A stretch of 64,000 nt of DNA, from positions 2,728,001 to 2,792,000 of the forward strand of contig NZ_JAFBBT010000001.1 of NCBI RefSeq assembly GCF_016907335.1, given 5' to 3'. How positions within the stretch are numbered: position 1 is the stretch's first letter; each line of letters begins with the position of its first letter. This stretch comes from Curtobacterium herbarum. Its GTDB lineage: Bacteria > Actinomycetota > Actinomycetes > Actinomycetales > Microbacteriaceae. The translations under genes were made by a program, and so were the position numbers. The notes under the pieces were generated by a model. That model saw only the letters and a list, made by a program, of their open reading frames with translations, made no database searches and was not told the DNA's origin. This document shows, in pieces, positions 34,753 to 43,011 of this stretch.

Positions 34753-35034
34753 TTACGCGCCGCCACCCGCGGTGAAGATGTCCTGCGAGATCTTGTCGAG
34801 CTGCGTGCGGAGCTGCTCGAGTTCGGTCTTCGCCTTGTCCAGCGCAGCCTTCGTCTCGGGCCAGGTCGACCCACGGAAGTTCGACGCCAGCGGGCCGTCC
34901 CACACGTTCGAGTCGGACAGCACGCGCCCCTGGGCGTCGAGCTGCGAGATCTGGTCCGTGAAGCCACCGTTCACGATGGACTGGATCTGGCGGATGGCGG
35001 TCTTCGCCTGTTCGGTCGAAAGCACACGCGACAT
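34753..35034 (-). CDS. WXG100-family small secreted protein
   Basis: 93 residues, the usual size of ESAT-6-like proteins: two helices around a central W-D-G turn (SNVWDGPLASNF, residues ~43-55), with heptad-like KAALDKAKTELEQLRTQLDK in helix two. The ATG follows AGAGGGG. Such proteins are exported by type VII secretion as hairpin dimers. No FtsK/EccC-type ATPase or second WXG gene lies in the window, so this is an orphan. It may chaperone or accompany a toxin such as the Rhs protein at 58871, which is speculative. Confidence 0.85.
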   Translation of the reverse strand: MSRVLSTEQAKTAIRQIQSIVNGGFTDQISQLDAQGRVLSDSNVWDGPLASNFRGSTWPETKAALDKAKTELEQLRTQLDKISQDIFTAGGGA

Positions 35035-35152
35035 GGTGAACCCCTCTTTTTCTCTTCGTACCTGCACCCCCGCGCAGAAGATCCCCCGGAGGCTCTGACG
35101 TGCTCAACCATACCGGCTCCCGGGGCCGACAGGCCAGGTTCTCCACAGACAG

Positions 35153-35192
35153 GACGGGAGGCCCGACACCAACTGGTGTCGGGCCTCCCGTC
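35153..35192 (-). terminator. Hairpin terminator C (shared-arm family)
   Basis: A perfect 19-bp stem GACGGGAGGCCCGACACCA with a 2-base loop, 29 bp past the helicase stop. Same outer arm as hairpins A, B and D. Confidence 0.85.
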
Positions 35193-35221
35193 AGGACGCG
35201 TCGGTCGCGGTCGTCGCTGCG

Positions 35222-37063
35222 TCAGTCGCGGTCGTCGCGCGTGTGGCGCGGCTTGCGGTCGTCGTAGCCGCCGCGGTCGTCACGCGGACTGCGGTCGTCA
35301 CGGTCGCCGTAGCGCGCGCCGTCACGACGGGTGCCGCTCTCGCGACGCACCCCGCCCCGGCTGTCCGCGCGGATCTCGATGAGCTTGCCGCTGATGCGGG
35401 TGTCGCGCAGACGGTCGAGGACGCCGGAGTCCATGTCGGCCGGCAGCTCCACGACGGAGAAGTCCGGACGGATCTGGATCGCCCCGAAGTCGTCACGGCG
35501 CAGGCCGCCCTCGTTCGCGAGCGCGCCGACGATCTGACGCGGCTCGACACGGTGGCGGCGGCCGACCTCGATGCGGTAGGCGGTCATCGGCACCGAGCGG
35601 CGACGACGGTCCCCGCCACCGCTGTCGCCGTCGCGGTCACGGGCCGGGCGGTCGTCGCGGCTGCGACGCTCGTCACGCTCGATCTGCTGGCGCGCGCGGT
35701 CGTCCGCCGGGTCGAGGAGCAGCGGGGTGTCCCCCTGCGCCACGACGGCGAGCGCCGCGGCGACGTCCGACTCCGGCACGTCGTGGTGCTCGACGTAGTG
35801 GGCGATGATGTCGCGGAACGCGCTGACGCGGGACTCCTGCCCGAGGGCGGCGGTGATCGCGTCGTCGAAGCGGGTCAGGCGCGTGGAGTTGACGTCCTCG
35901 ACGCTCGGCAGCTGCATCTGGGTGAGCGGCTGGCGGGTGGCCTTCTCGATCGCGGTGAGCAGGCGACGCTCACGCGGGGTGACGAAGCTGATCGCGGCAC
36001 CCGAACGGCCGGCACGACCGGTGCGGCCGATGCGGTGCACGTACGACTCGGTGTCGATCGGGATGTCGAAGTTGACCACGTGGGTGATGCGGTCGACGTC
36101 GAGGCCGCGGGCGGCGACGTCGGTGGCGACCAGGATGTCGAGCTTGCCGGACTTGAGCTGGTTGACCGTGCGCTCGCGCTGGGCCTGGGCGACGTCACCG
36201 CTGATGGCGGCGGCCGCGTACCCGCGGGCGCGGAGCTTCTCGGCCAGGGTCTCGGTCTCGCTCTTGGTGCGGACGAAGACGATCATGCCCTCGAAGTCCT
36301 CGACCTCGAGGATGCGGGTCAGCGCGTCGACCTTCTGCGGGTACGACACGACCAGGTAGCGCTGCGTCGTGTTCGCCGAGGTGGTCGTCTTCGCCTTGAC
36401 CGTGATCTCGGCCGGGTCGTTGAGGTACTGCTTCGAGATGCGGCGGATCTGCGCGGGCATCGTCGCGGAGAAGAGCGCGACCTGCTTCGTGTCCGGCGTC
36501 TCGGCGAGGATCGTCTCGACGTCCTCGGCGAAGCCCATCTTGAGCATCTCGTCGGCCTCGTCGAGCACCAGGTACTTCAGCTCGGACAGGTCGAGGGTGC
36601 CCTTGGCGATGTGGTCCATGATGCGACCGGGGGTACCCACGACGACGTCGACGCCGCGACGGAGGGCGGACAGCTGCACGCCGTACGCCTGGCCGCCGTA
36701 GACGGGCAGGACGTGGACGTGCTTCATGTGGGCCGCGTACTGCTCGAACGCCTCGCAGACCTGGAGTGCGAGCTCACGGGTCGGGGACAGGACGAGCGCC
36801 TGCGGCAGCTTCGAGCCGGCCTCCATGCGGGACAGCACGGGCAGCGCGAACGCGGCGGTCTTGCCGGTACCGGTCTGGGCCAGGCCGACGACGTCGCGGC
36901 CCTCGAGCAGGATCGGGATGGTGGCGGCCTGGATCGCGGAGGGGGTCTCGTACCCGATGTCCTTGACGGCCTTGAGGACGGGGTCGCTGAGCCCGAGGTC
37001 GGCGAAGGTGATCACGGGCTCCTCGTCGACGGCTTCGGCGGGGGTGGTGTTCTCGGTGCTCAT
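35222..37063 (-). CDS. DEAD-box RNA helicase (DeaD/CsdA type)
   Basis: 613 residues. Helicase core: Q motif FADLGLSDPVLKAVKDIGY, AQTGTGKT, PTRELALQ, VLDEADEM, SAT, and HRIGRTGRAGR. After ~450 residues there is an acidic/Arg-Asp-rich linker, then a DbpA-like RNA-binding domain (MTAYRIEVGRRHRVEPRQIV) and a basic RD/RG tail. It unwinds structured RNA during ribosome assembly, mRNA decay and cold growth. The ATG at 37063 is supported by the MSTENTTP start typical of relatives. Hairpin C terminates it. Confidence 0.94.
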   Translation of the reverse strand: MSTENTTPAEAVDEEPVITFADLGLSDPVLKAVKDIGYETPSAIQAATIPILLEGRDVVGLAQTGTGKTAAFALPVLSRMEAGSKLPQALVLSPTRELALQVCEAFEQYAAHMKHVHVLPVYGGQAYGVQLSALRRGVDVVVGTPGRIMDHIAKGTLDLSELKYLVLDEADEMLKMGFAEDVETILAETPDTKQVALFSATMPAQIRRISKQYLNDPAEITVKAKTTTSANTTQRYLVVSYPQKVDALTRILEVEDFEGMIVFVRTKSETETLAEKLRARGYAAAAISGDVAQAQRERTVNQLKSGKLDILVATDVAARGLDVDRITHVVNFDIPIDTESYVHRIGRTGRAGRSGAAISFVTPRERRLLTAIEKATRQPLTQMQLPSVEDVNSTRLTRFDDAITAALGQESRVSAFRDIIAHYVEHHDVPESDVAAALAVVAQGDTPLLLDPADDRARQQIERDERRSRDDRPARDRDGDSGGGDRRRRSVPMTAYRIEVGRRHRVEPRQIVGALANEGGLRRDDFGAIQIRPDFSVVELPADMDSGVLDRLRDTRISGKLIEIRADSRGGVRRESGTRRDGARYGDRDDRSPRDDRGGYDDRKPRHTRDDRD

Positions 37064-37099
37064 GGTGAGAACGGTATCCCGTTTTCGGGCTGGACCCCA

Positions 37100-37147
37100 G
37101 ACGGACGGGAGGCGCGTGGCGGCGCCGCCACGTGCCTCCCGTCCGTC
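37100..37147 (-). terminator. Hairpin terminator D (shared-arm family)
   Basis: Two 24-bp arms with no spacer and a single mismatch (G-U in RNA); the left arm starts GACGGACGGGAGGCGCGTGG. It begins 11 bp after the SDR stop. Outer arm shared with A, B and C. Confidence 0.85.
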
Positions 37148-37158
37148 ACGGGGTCGGT

Positions 37159-37917
37159 TCAGACGACGGACCAGCCGCCGTCGCTCGGCAGGACCACCCC
37201 GTTGACGTTCGCGGAGCCGTCGCTGAGGAGCCACGTGATGGCCGCTGCGAGCTGGTCCGCGGAGGCGGCGGCGGGCACGATGAGCTGGCTGATCGGCCCG
37301 ATGCGACCGGCGGCGTACTCGCTGCCCATCGGTGCTTCGATGTTGGTCGCGACCGCTCCCGGTGCGACGGCGTTCGCCCGGATCCCCTGCGGGCCGTGGA
37401 AGAACGCGACGCTCCGGGTGAAGCCGACGACCGCGTGCTTCGACGACGTGTAGGCGACGCCGGCGGTGGACCCGCGGAGGGCGGCCTCGGAGGCGACGTT
37501 CACCACCGAGCCCTTGCCGGCGGCGATCATCAGCGGCAGCACGGCACGGGTCAGGCGCATCGGCCCGGTCAGGTTGACGCTGAACACGCGCTCCCAGGTC
37601 GCGTCGTCGACCTCGGTGGGCGGCAGGAAGCGGTCCATGATGCCGGCGACGTTCGCCAGTCCGTCGACCCGGTCGCCGGCGGCGACGAGGACGGCGTCGA
37701 TCGTCTCCTGGGCGGTGACGTCCCCGACGACGGTCTCGAGGTCGTGGCCGTCGAGTTCGGTGCGGAGGTCGTCGAGCCGGTCGGCGACGACGTCGGTGGC
37801 GACGACCCGGCCGCCCTCCCGTGCGATGCGGACGGCGGTGGCCCGGCCGATGCCGGATCCCGCCCCGGTGACGACGACGGTGCTGCCGGTGAACCGTCCT
37901 GCGGTGGTGTCGGTCAT
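37159..37917 (-). CDS. SDR-family NAD(P)-dependent oxidoreductase
   Basis: 252 residues, classical SDR length. Cofactor motif VVVTGAGSGIGRATAVRIA, Asp in VVGDVTA, NVAG in GLANVAGIMDRF, catalytic Ser-Tyr-Lys in NVASEAALRGS and YTSSKHAVVG, and the C-terminal LLSDGSANVNGVVLPSDGGW. The substrate is unknown. It diverges from a TetR gene over 134 bp that contain nine 7-bp repeats, so the TetR protein is its likely regulator. Hairpin D terminates it. Confidence 0.9.
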   Translation of the reverse strand: MTDTTAGRFTGSTVVVTGAGSGIGRATAVRIAREGGRVVATDVVADRLDDLRTELDGHDLETVVGDVTAQETIDAVLVAAGDRVDGLANVAGIMDRFLPPTEVDDATWERVFSVNLTGPMRLTRAVLPLMIAAGKGSVVNVASEAALRGSTAGVAYTSSKHAVVGFTRSVAFFHGPQGIRANAVAPGAVATNIEAPMGSEYAAGRIGPISQLIVPAAASADQLAAAITWLLSDGSANVNGVVLPSDGGWSVV

Positions 37918-37937
37918 GGTGTCTCCTCTTCGAGTCG

Positions 37938-38000
37938 TGCGCGGTGCGCGGTGCGCGGTGCGCGGTGCGCGGTGCGCGGTGCGCGGTGCGCGGTGCGCGG
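37938..38000. repeat. Nine perfect 7-bp repeats in a divergent promoter
   Basis: Nine uninterrupted TGCGCGG units lie 20 bp upstream of the SDR start and 51 bp from the TetR start. Copy-number change would shift promoter or operator spacing for one or both genes. A GCACTGAGTGC inverted repeat (38012-38022) next to it is a candidate TetR operator. Confidence 0.95.
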
Positions 38001-38051
38001 ACCCAGTTGTAGCACTGAGTGCCGGAAGTTCGCCTGCGAGAGGATGAGCAC

Positions 38052-38621
38052 ATGACCGACCGGCCGACAGGGCGTCCCCGCACGATCGATCCGGACGCCG
38101 TGTCGCTCGCCGCACTGCGCCTGTTCGACGACCGGGGCTACGACAGCGTCTCGATGGACCAGGTCGCCGCGGCCGCCGGGGTCAGCCGACGCTCGCTGTT
38201 CCGGCTGTTCCCGACGAAGGCGTCGCTCGTGTGGGGCGGCCTCGAGGAGTTCGCCGACCGTCTCCGTGCAGCGCTCGACGACCGGCCACTCGACGAGTCC
38301 GGCAGCGACGGCCTCCGCGCCGCGTATCGGGCTGCCGCGACCTTCCCTGACGCCGCCGTCGAGACCACCCGACACCGGCTCCGGGTGATCCGCACGAACC
38401 CGACGCTCGACCGGGAGGGCGCACCCCGGATCGCCGGGCTGGAGGACCGGTTGACACGGTTCGTCGCCGAGCGTGACCACGCGGACCCGTCCGACCTGGG
38501 CCCCGCGGTGCGTGCAGCCGCCTACGCCGGGGCCGCCATCGCCGCCCTGACCTGGTGGGCGGAGCACGACGACGGGCGACCGGAGGACGTCGTGGACCGG
38601 GCGCTGCGCGGGCTCGCCTGA
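38052..38621 (+). CDS. TetR-family transcriptional regulator
   Basis: 189 residues. HTH: ALRLFDDRGYDSVSMDQVAAAAGVSRRSLFRLF, spanning residues ~18-52 (quoted by parts: GYDSVSMDQVAAAAGVSRRS). The ligand domain is less conserved (AAYAGAAIAALTWWAEHDD). The ATG follows GAGAGGA. It diverges from the SDR gene and probably represses it and itself through the nearby GCACTGAGTGC site. It converges with the MarR gene, leaving only 13 bp. Confidence 0.88.
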   Translation: MTDRPTGRPRTIDPDAVSLAALRLFDDRGYDSVSMDQVAAAAGVSRRSLFRLFPTKASLVWGGLEEFADRLRAALDDRPLDESGSDGLRAAYRAAATFPDAAVETTRHRLRVIRTNPTLDREGAPRIAGLEDRLTRFVAERDHADPSDLGPAVRAAAYAGAAIAALTWWAEHDDGRPEDVVDRALRGLA

Positions 38622-38634
38622 CGCCTCCGTCGAC

Positions 38635-39189
38635 TCAGGGCACCGAGCGCCCGCCCTCCGACTGCTCGCCGAGCGGGCGTCCGTCCTCGCCACCGGCGCC
38701 GAGCACCTCGGCAGCACGGTCGTTGAACCGCGCCAGCAGCCGGGCGAGGTCGCGCAGCTCGTCCCCGTCGAACACGCTCGTCACGTCGTCGAACACCGCG
38801 TCCCCCTGCGCGTCGAGGCCGTCGAGCAGGGCACGTCCGGCCGGCGCCAGGGCGAGCAGGGCTGCGCGACCGTCGTCCGGGTCCGGGGTGGTGCGGACGT
38901 AGCCGGCCTCGACGAGCCCCGCGATCCGCCGACTGACCACCGGCCGCGACAGACCGGTGCGCTCCGCGACGGCGGTCGAGCGGACCTCCCCCAGCCGCTC
39001 GACGGCCCGCAGGATCACCCGCGCGGTGGGGTCGAGGCCGCCGGACTGCTCGATGAGCACGGTCCGCAGGGTCTGGCGCACCCAGAGGCGGTCGAGCTGG
39101 CGGCGGAGCAGCCGCTCGGCCTCGGTCCGATCCCCGGAAGGCCGATCGTCGACGCGCCGATCGTCGTCGGGGCGGGGGTCCTCGGGCAC
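38635..39189 (-). CDS. MarR-family transcriptional regulator
   Basis: 184 residues from GTG 39189. A charged ~25-residue N-terminal arm precedes the winged helix (ILRAVERLGEVRSTAVAERT, GLSRPVVSRRIAGLVEAGYV, wing RTTPDPDDGRAALLAL). TACGAT lies exactly six bases before the GTG, so the mRNA is probably leaderless. It diverges from a DHA2 drug exporter, and a CAACTAGTTG palindrome overlaps both promoters: a classic MarR arrangement for autoregulation and control of the pump by its substrates. Confidence 0.88.
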   Translation of the reverse strand: MPEDPRPDDDRRVDDRPSGDRTEAERLLRRQLDRLWVRQTLRTVLIEQSGGLDPTARVILRAVERLGEVRSTAVAERTGLSRPVVSRRIAGLVEAGYVRTTPDPDDGRAALLALAPAGRALLDGLDAQGDAVFDDVTSVFDGDELRDLARLLARFNDRAAEVLGAGGEDGRPLGEQSEGGRSVP

Positions 39190-39195
39190 GGCGCC

Positions 39196-39245
39196 ATCGT
39201 ACGACGCGCCAACTAGTTGCTTGCAGAACGCAATGGATGTAAAGT
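39196..39245. promoter_or_regulatory. Divergent marR/exporter promoters with MarR operator
   Basis: Plus strand: TTGCTT (39217-39222), 17-bp spacer, TAAAGT (39240-39245) for the exporter. Minus strand: TACGAT (39201-39196) for the leaderless marR. The perfect palindrome CAACTAGTTG (39210-39219) overlaps the exporter -35 box and lies upstream of the marR -10 box. Confidence 0.65.
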
Positions 39246-39361
39246 TGCGGAGCCTGCAAGGTTTCAGGTTGCGCAGCGGCCCCTCCGTGGCCCACGTACC
39301 CGCCTCGCCTCCGCCCGACGACGCACTCGCCGTCCGGCACGTCGAACCAGAAGGACCCGCA

Positions 39362-41506
39362 TTGTCAACAGCCACCGCACAGACGCCGGTGTCGGGCCGG
39401 AGCGCCGCCACCACCGGCGCGCCCGGTCAGCAACCCCTGATGACCCACCGCCAGATCCTGCTCGTCATCTACGGGCTGATGGCCGGCATGTTCCTGTCGT
39501 CCCTCGGGCAGACGGTCTTCGGCACCGCGATCCGCACCATCGGCGACGACCTGCACGGTCTCGACCAGCAGGCGTGGGTGACCACCGCCTACCTGATCAC
39601 GTCGACGATCGCGACACCGATCTACGGCAAGCTCTCCGACATCTTCGGCCGCCGTCCGCTCTACATCTTCGGCATCGTGGTCTTCATCCTCGGCGCCGTC
39701 CTGTCGTCGATGTCCACGTCGATGCTCATGCTCGCCGCCTTCCGCGCGGTGCAGGGCATCGGTGCCGGCGCACTGATGTCGCTGCCGCTCGCGATCATGG
39801 GCGACATCCTCGCCCCGCGTGAGCGCGCCAAGTACCAGGGCTACTTCCTCGCCGTCTTCGGCATCTCGAGCGTCATCGGCCCGCTCATCGGCGGTCTGCT
39901 CGCCGGCGCGTCCGAGATCCTGTTCATCACCGGCTGGCGCTGGGTGCTCCTCATCAACGTGCCGATCGGCATCGCCGCGCTCATCATGGTGATCGTCTTC
40001 CTGCACCTGCCGAAGGTGCACGACAAGCGCGACAAGCCGGTCGTCGACTGGTGGGGCGCGACCTCGGTCATCGTCACCCTCGTCCCGCTGCTCCTGGTCG
40101 CCGAGCAGGGCCGCACGTGGGGCTGGGGCTCCCCCGCCGCCCTCGCCTGCTACGTCATCGGCGCCGTCGGCCTGGTCGCCCTGCTGATCATCGAGTCGAA
40201 GATGGGCGACGCGGCGATCATCCCGCTGAAGCTCTTCCGCTCGGGCACGTTCTCGATGGCGACGATCATCGGGTTCCTCGTCGGCTTCGCGATGTTCGGC
40301 GCCATGCTGACCATCCCGCTGTACCTGCAGATCGTCGTCGGCCTCAGCCCGACCGAGTCCGGCTTCGCCACGCTGCCCCTGGTCGGCGGCCTGATGATCG
40401 CCTCGATCACGTCCGGTCAGATCGTCGCCCGCGTCGGCCGCTACCGGGTCTTCCCGGTGATCGGCACCGCGCTGGTGTCCGCCGGCTACGTCGTCCTGAC
40501 CTTCATGTCGATCGACAAGCCGCTCTGGTTCCTGATGATCGGCATGTTCCTCATCGGTCTCGGACTCGGTTCGGTCATGCAGTCCCTGACGCTCGCGTCG
40601 CAGGGCTCGGTCGAGGCGAAGGACATGGGCGTCGCGACCAGCTCGGCGACCTTCTTCCGCCAGATCGGCGGCACGCTCGGCACCGCCGTGCTGCTCTCGA
40701 TCCTGTTCTCGGTGATGCCCGCCAACATCGTGCACGCCACCGCGAACAAGGCCGACCTGACAGCGGCACTGGACGCAGCGCTCAACCCGACCGTCGCCAG
40801 CGCGAAGGCGAACCAGGGCGTCATGGACCAGATCTGGGACCCGATCGTCGACCCGATCCAGGACAGCATCGACTCCGGCCTGGTCCGCGGCACCACCGCC
40901 GCGAAGCAGGCCGCGGACCAGGCCGTCACCCAGCAGGTCACAGCAGCCGTCCAGGCGCAGGTCGCCGCCGGCACGGTCCCCGCGGCCGCCGCCGAGACCG
41001 TGATCGCCCAGCAGGTCGCCGACGCCACCCCGCAGGCCGAGGCCACCGCCCTCGCGACGGCCGCCGACCAGGCGCACGCCAGCGTCGTCGACGGACAGCT
41101 CGCGGTCGACTGGACGGACGCCGGACAGCGCGGCTACTGGGTCGACCAGGTCGTCCCGGACCTCGTCAAGCAGATCGACAAGGGCGCGAACGACGACTCG
41201 AGCGCCTCGGCCACGAACGACACCTCGTTCCTGACCGGTGCCGACACCCGCCTGACCCGTCCGTTCATGGCCGGCTTCAACGCCTCGTCCGTCACGATCT
41301 ACTGGGTCGGACTCGCCGTGATCCTGCTCGCCTTCGTGCTCACCTGGTTCTTCAAGGTCCCGCCGCTGCGGCAGCGTTCGGCCCTGCAGGAGCAGGCGGA
41401 CATCTCCGCGGAGGCACAGCTCGAGGCCGACGCCGGCATGGCCGCGGCCGAGGCTGGTTCCTTCACCGGTCCGATGACCGGCTCCACGCCGACCCAGCGT
41501 CGGTGA
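39362..41506 (+). CDS. DHA2-family MFS multidrug exporter
   Basis: 714 residues from a TTG start (39362) with AGAAGGA upstream, the only start fitting the N terminus. Fourteen membrane helices, motif A GKLSDIFGRRPLYI and motif C-like GISSVIGPLIGGLLAG mark a drug:H+ antiporter of the EmrB/QacA type. An Ala/Gln-rich ~190-residue insert (about 452-643, with QAADQAVTQQVTAAVQAQVA) lies before the last helix and should be outside the cell. The cytoplasmic tail is acidic and Ala-rich. It is controlled by the divergent MarR and perhaps by the downstream TetR. Confidence 0.93.
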   Translation: MSTATAQTPVSGRSAATTGAPGQQPLMTHRQILLVIYGLMAGMFLSSLGQTVFGTAIRTIGDDLHGLDQQAWVTTAYLITSTIATPIYGKLSDIFGRRPLYIFGIVVFILGAVLSSMSTSMLMLAAFRAVQGIGAGALMSLPLAIMGDILAPRERAKYQGYFLAVFGISSVIGPLIGGLLAGASEILFITGWRWVLLINVPIGIAALIMVIVFLHLPKVHDKRDKPVVDWWGATSVIVTLVPLLLVAEQGRTWGWGSPAALACYVIGAVGLVALLIIESKMGDAAIIPLKLFRSGTFSMATIIGFLVGFAMFGAMLTIPLYLQIVVGLSPTESGFATLPLVGGLMIASITSGQIVARVGRYRVFPVIGTALVSAGYVVLTFMSIDKPLWFLMIGMFLIGLGLGSVMQSLTLASQGSVEAKDMGVATSSATFFRQIGGTLGTAVLLSILFSVMPANIVHATANKADLTAALDAALNPTVASAKANQGVMDQIWDPIVDPIQDSIDSGLVRGTTAAKQAADQAVTQQVTAAVQAQVAAGTVPAAAAETVIAQQVADATPQAEATALATAADQAHASVVDGQLAVDWTDAGQRGYWVDQVVPDLVKQIDKGANDDSSASATNDTSFLTGADTRLTRPFMAGFNASSVTIYWVGLAVILLAFVLTWFFKVPPLRQRSALQEQADISAEAQLEADAGMAAAEAGSFTGPMTGSTPTQRR

Positions 41507-41511
41507 CCACC

Positions 41512-41562
41512 CGGGCCGCCCGCACGGCCGCCGACACCCGTCGGCGACGCGCGGGCGGCCCG
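41512..41562 (+). terminator. Two-level hairpin after the exporter
   Basis: Arms CGGGCCGCCCGC (41512-41523) and GCGGGCGGCCCG (41551-41562) enclose an inner hairpin GCCGAC-ACCC-GTCGGC. It may attenuate rather than abolish read-through into the TetR gene. Confidence 0.65.
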
Positions 41563-41591
41563 TTCCCCTTCTCCCCAACCGGAGGTCGCCC

Positions 41592-42200
41592 GTGACCACC
41601 ACGGCAGCACCCGCGCCCGACAGCGCCGTCGGCAGCACCGAGCCCTGCACGCTCCGCGAGCGCAAGAAGCAGCAGACCCGGCAGGCGATCCACGACGCCG
41701 CACTGACCCGCATCACCGAGCACGGCCTGGACGGTGTCACGGTCGAGCAGATCTGCGCCGACGCCGACGTGTCCCCCCGCACGTTCTTCAACTACTTCTC
41801 GTCGAAGGCCCACGCGGCCATCGGCCTCGACACCGTCGAGGTCCCCGACGCCGTCCGCGACCGGTTCGCCGCCGCCGACGGTCGGTTGATCGACGACGTC
41901 TGCGACCTCGTCGCGCACACCGTGCCGCTCTCCGCGGACCGTGCCCGCGCGAAGGAGCTGCTGGTCCGTCGTCCCGAGATGACCTCGATGGTGATGCGCT
42001 GGATGGCGGAGTCGCGGCAGTCCCTCGTCGCCGCGGTGAGCACCCGCACCGACGAGGACACGGCACGGACCGCCGTCGCGCTCGTGATGTCGGCGCTGAC
42101 CGAGGCGGCACACCGCTTCAGCGTGCAGAGCCAGGCGGACCTGGCCACGCGCCTCCGGGGCGTCGTCGCCGAGATGGCCGCGCTCGTCACCGACCGCTGA
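41592..42200 (+). CDS. TetR-family transcriptional regulator
   Basis: 202 residues from GTG with GGAGGTC upstream. HTH motif: RQAIHDAALTRITEHGLDGV, TVEQICADADVSPRTFFNYF, typical of TetR proteins linked to exporters (many have SPRTFFNYF). The C-terminal domain is short and helical (LVRRPEMTSMVMRWMAESRQ). It lies 85 bp behind the DHA2 exporter on the same strand, so the exporter is flanked by two regulators. It converges with the lipoprotein gene, leaving 18 bp. Confidence 0.9.
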   Translation: MTTTAAPAPDSAVGSTEPCTLRERKKQQTRQAIHDAALTRITEHGLDGVTVEQICADADVSPRTFFNYFSSKAHAAIGLDTVEVPDAVRDRFAAADGRLIDDVCDLVAHTVPLSADRARAKELLVRRPEMTSMVMRWMAESRQSLVAAVSTRTDEDTARTAVALVMSALTEAAHRFSVQSQADLATRLRGVVAEMAALVTDR

Positions 42201-42218
42201 CCCGACCGACCCCGCCGA

Positions 42219-42851
42219 TCACGGCGTCGGAGGCACGTCCCCCGTCATGACGACCCGGCCGGCCGCGTCGTCCCACCGGTAGGTCGCGGTGGCGCGGCCG
42301 CTCGCCTCGGCGTTCGACTCGCCGTCGCGCGGGAACTCGTAGGTCACGGACAGGGCCGCATCCGAGGTCCGCGTCACGCCCGGCTCGAACGAGTACTGCT
42401 CCTTCGTTGCCGTCCCGAGGTACGTGCCATCGTGGAACAGCAGGATCGCCGACGGTGAGCTGCCGCTCGACATGGCCGGACGCAGCACCACCCACGACAG
42501 TGCGGCACACGGGTCGTACCCGCCCCGTTCGGCCGCGGCGGTGTCCCACGTCGCACCCTCGATGCCGGCCGGCGGTCCGAGACGGTCCGCCGCCTGCTGG
42601 ATCGCGCTCGTCGGGTCCTCGGCGCCGCAGGTCGGCGTCGCGCTCGGCTGCGGCGTCTGCACCGGTGCCGGAGTCGTCGCCGCTGCCGTCGGGGTCGCCG
42701 TCGACCCGCCCGACGGTGCGACGGTCTGCGTGACCGTCGGCGTCGGTGCCGGGGCCGACCCCGACGAGCACCCGGTGAGCGCGATCGAGACGAGCCCGAG
42801 CGGGACGAGGCCGCGGAGCACGGCGGGACGGAGTCGCGAACTGGTTCCCAT
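42219..42851 (-). CDS. LppP/LprE-family lipoprotein
   Basis: 210 residues from ATG 42851, which has GGCAGGA seven bases upstream (an ATG three codons earlier is too close to it). Lipoprotein signal: LVPLGLVSIALTGC with a Cys acylation site followed by SSGSAPAP. A Thr/Pro-rich linker precedes a ~130-residue domain of the LppP_LprE family (DPCAALSWVVLRP, ILLFHDGTYLGTATK). Mycobacterial members are envelope lipoproteins of uncertain function. No operon partner. Confidence 0.85.
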   Translation of the reverse strand: MGTSSRLRPAVLRGLVPLGLVSIALTGCSSGSAPAPTPTVTQTVAPSGGSTATPTAAATTPAPVQTPQPSATPTCGAEDPTSAIQQAADRLGPPAGIEGATWDTAAAERGGYDPCAALSWVVLRPAMSSGSSPSAILLFHDGTYLGTATKEQYSFEPGVTRTSDAALSVTYEFPRDGESNAEASGRATATYRWDDAAGRVVMTGDVPPTP

Positions 42852-42913
42852 GTGGAACATCCTGCCGGGCGGTCGCGGCGCGTCCACAGAGGACGTGGAG
42901 GTCGGCAGCGCAT

Positions 42914-42959
42914 CCGGCCGGGAGGTCCGGGGCGGGCGGGATCCGTGCCTCCCGTCCGG
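42914..42959 (-). terminator. Degenerate shared-arm hairpin
   Basis: GGGAGG and CCGG (left) pair with CCTCCC and CCGG (right) around a ~22-base loop, 52 bp after the AraC stop at 43012. It resembles a decayed member of the GACGGGAGGC hairpin family. Confidence 0.45.
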
Positions 42960-43011
42960 CAGCCGGTCGCCGGTCAGTGGCTGCCGACCACCCGGCGGCC
43001 AGCGTCGCCGG

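Noticed and set aside
34753..35034. A type VII secretion locus
   Set aside because: Only a single WXG100 gene is present; no FtsK/SpoIIIE-type ATPase, mycosin or membrane component is encoded in the window.
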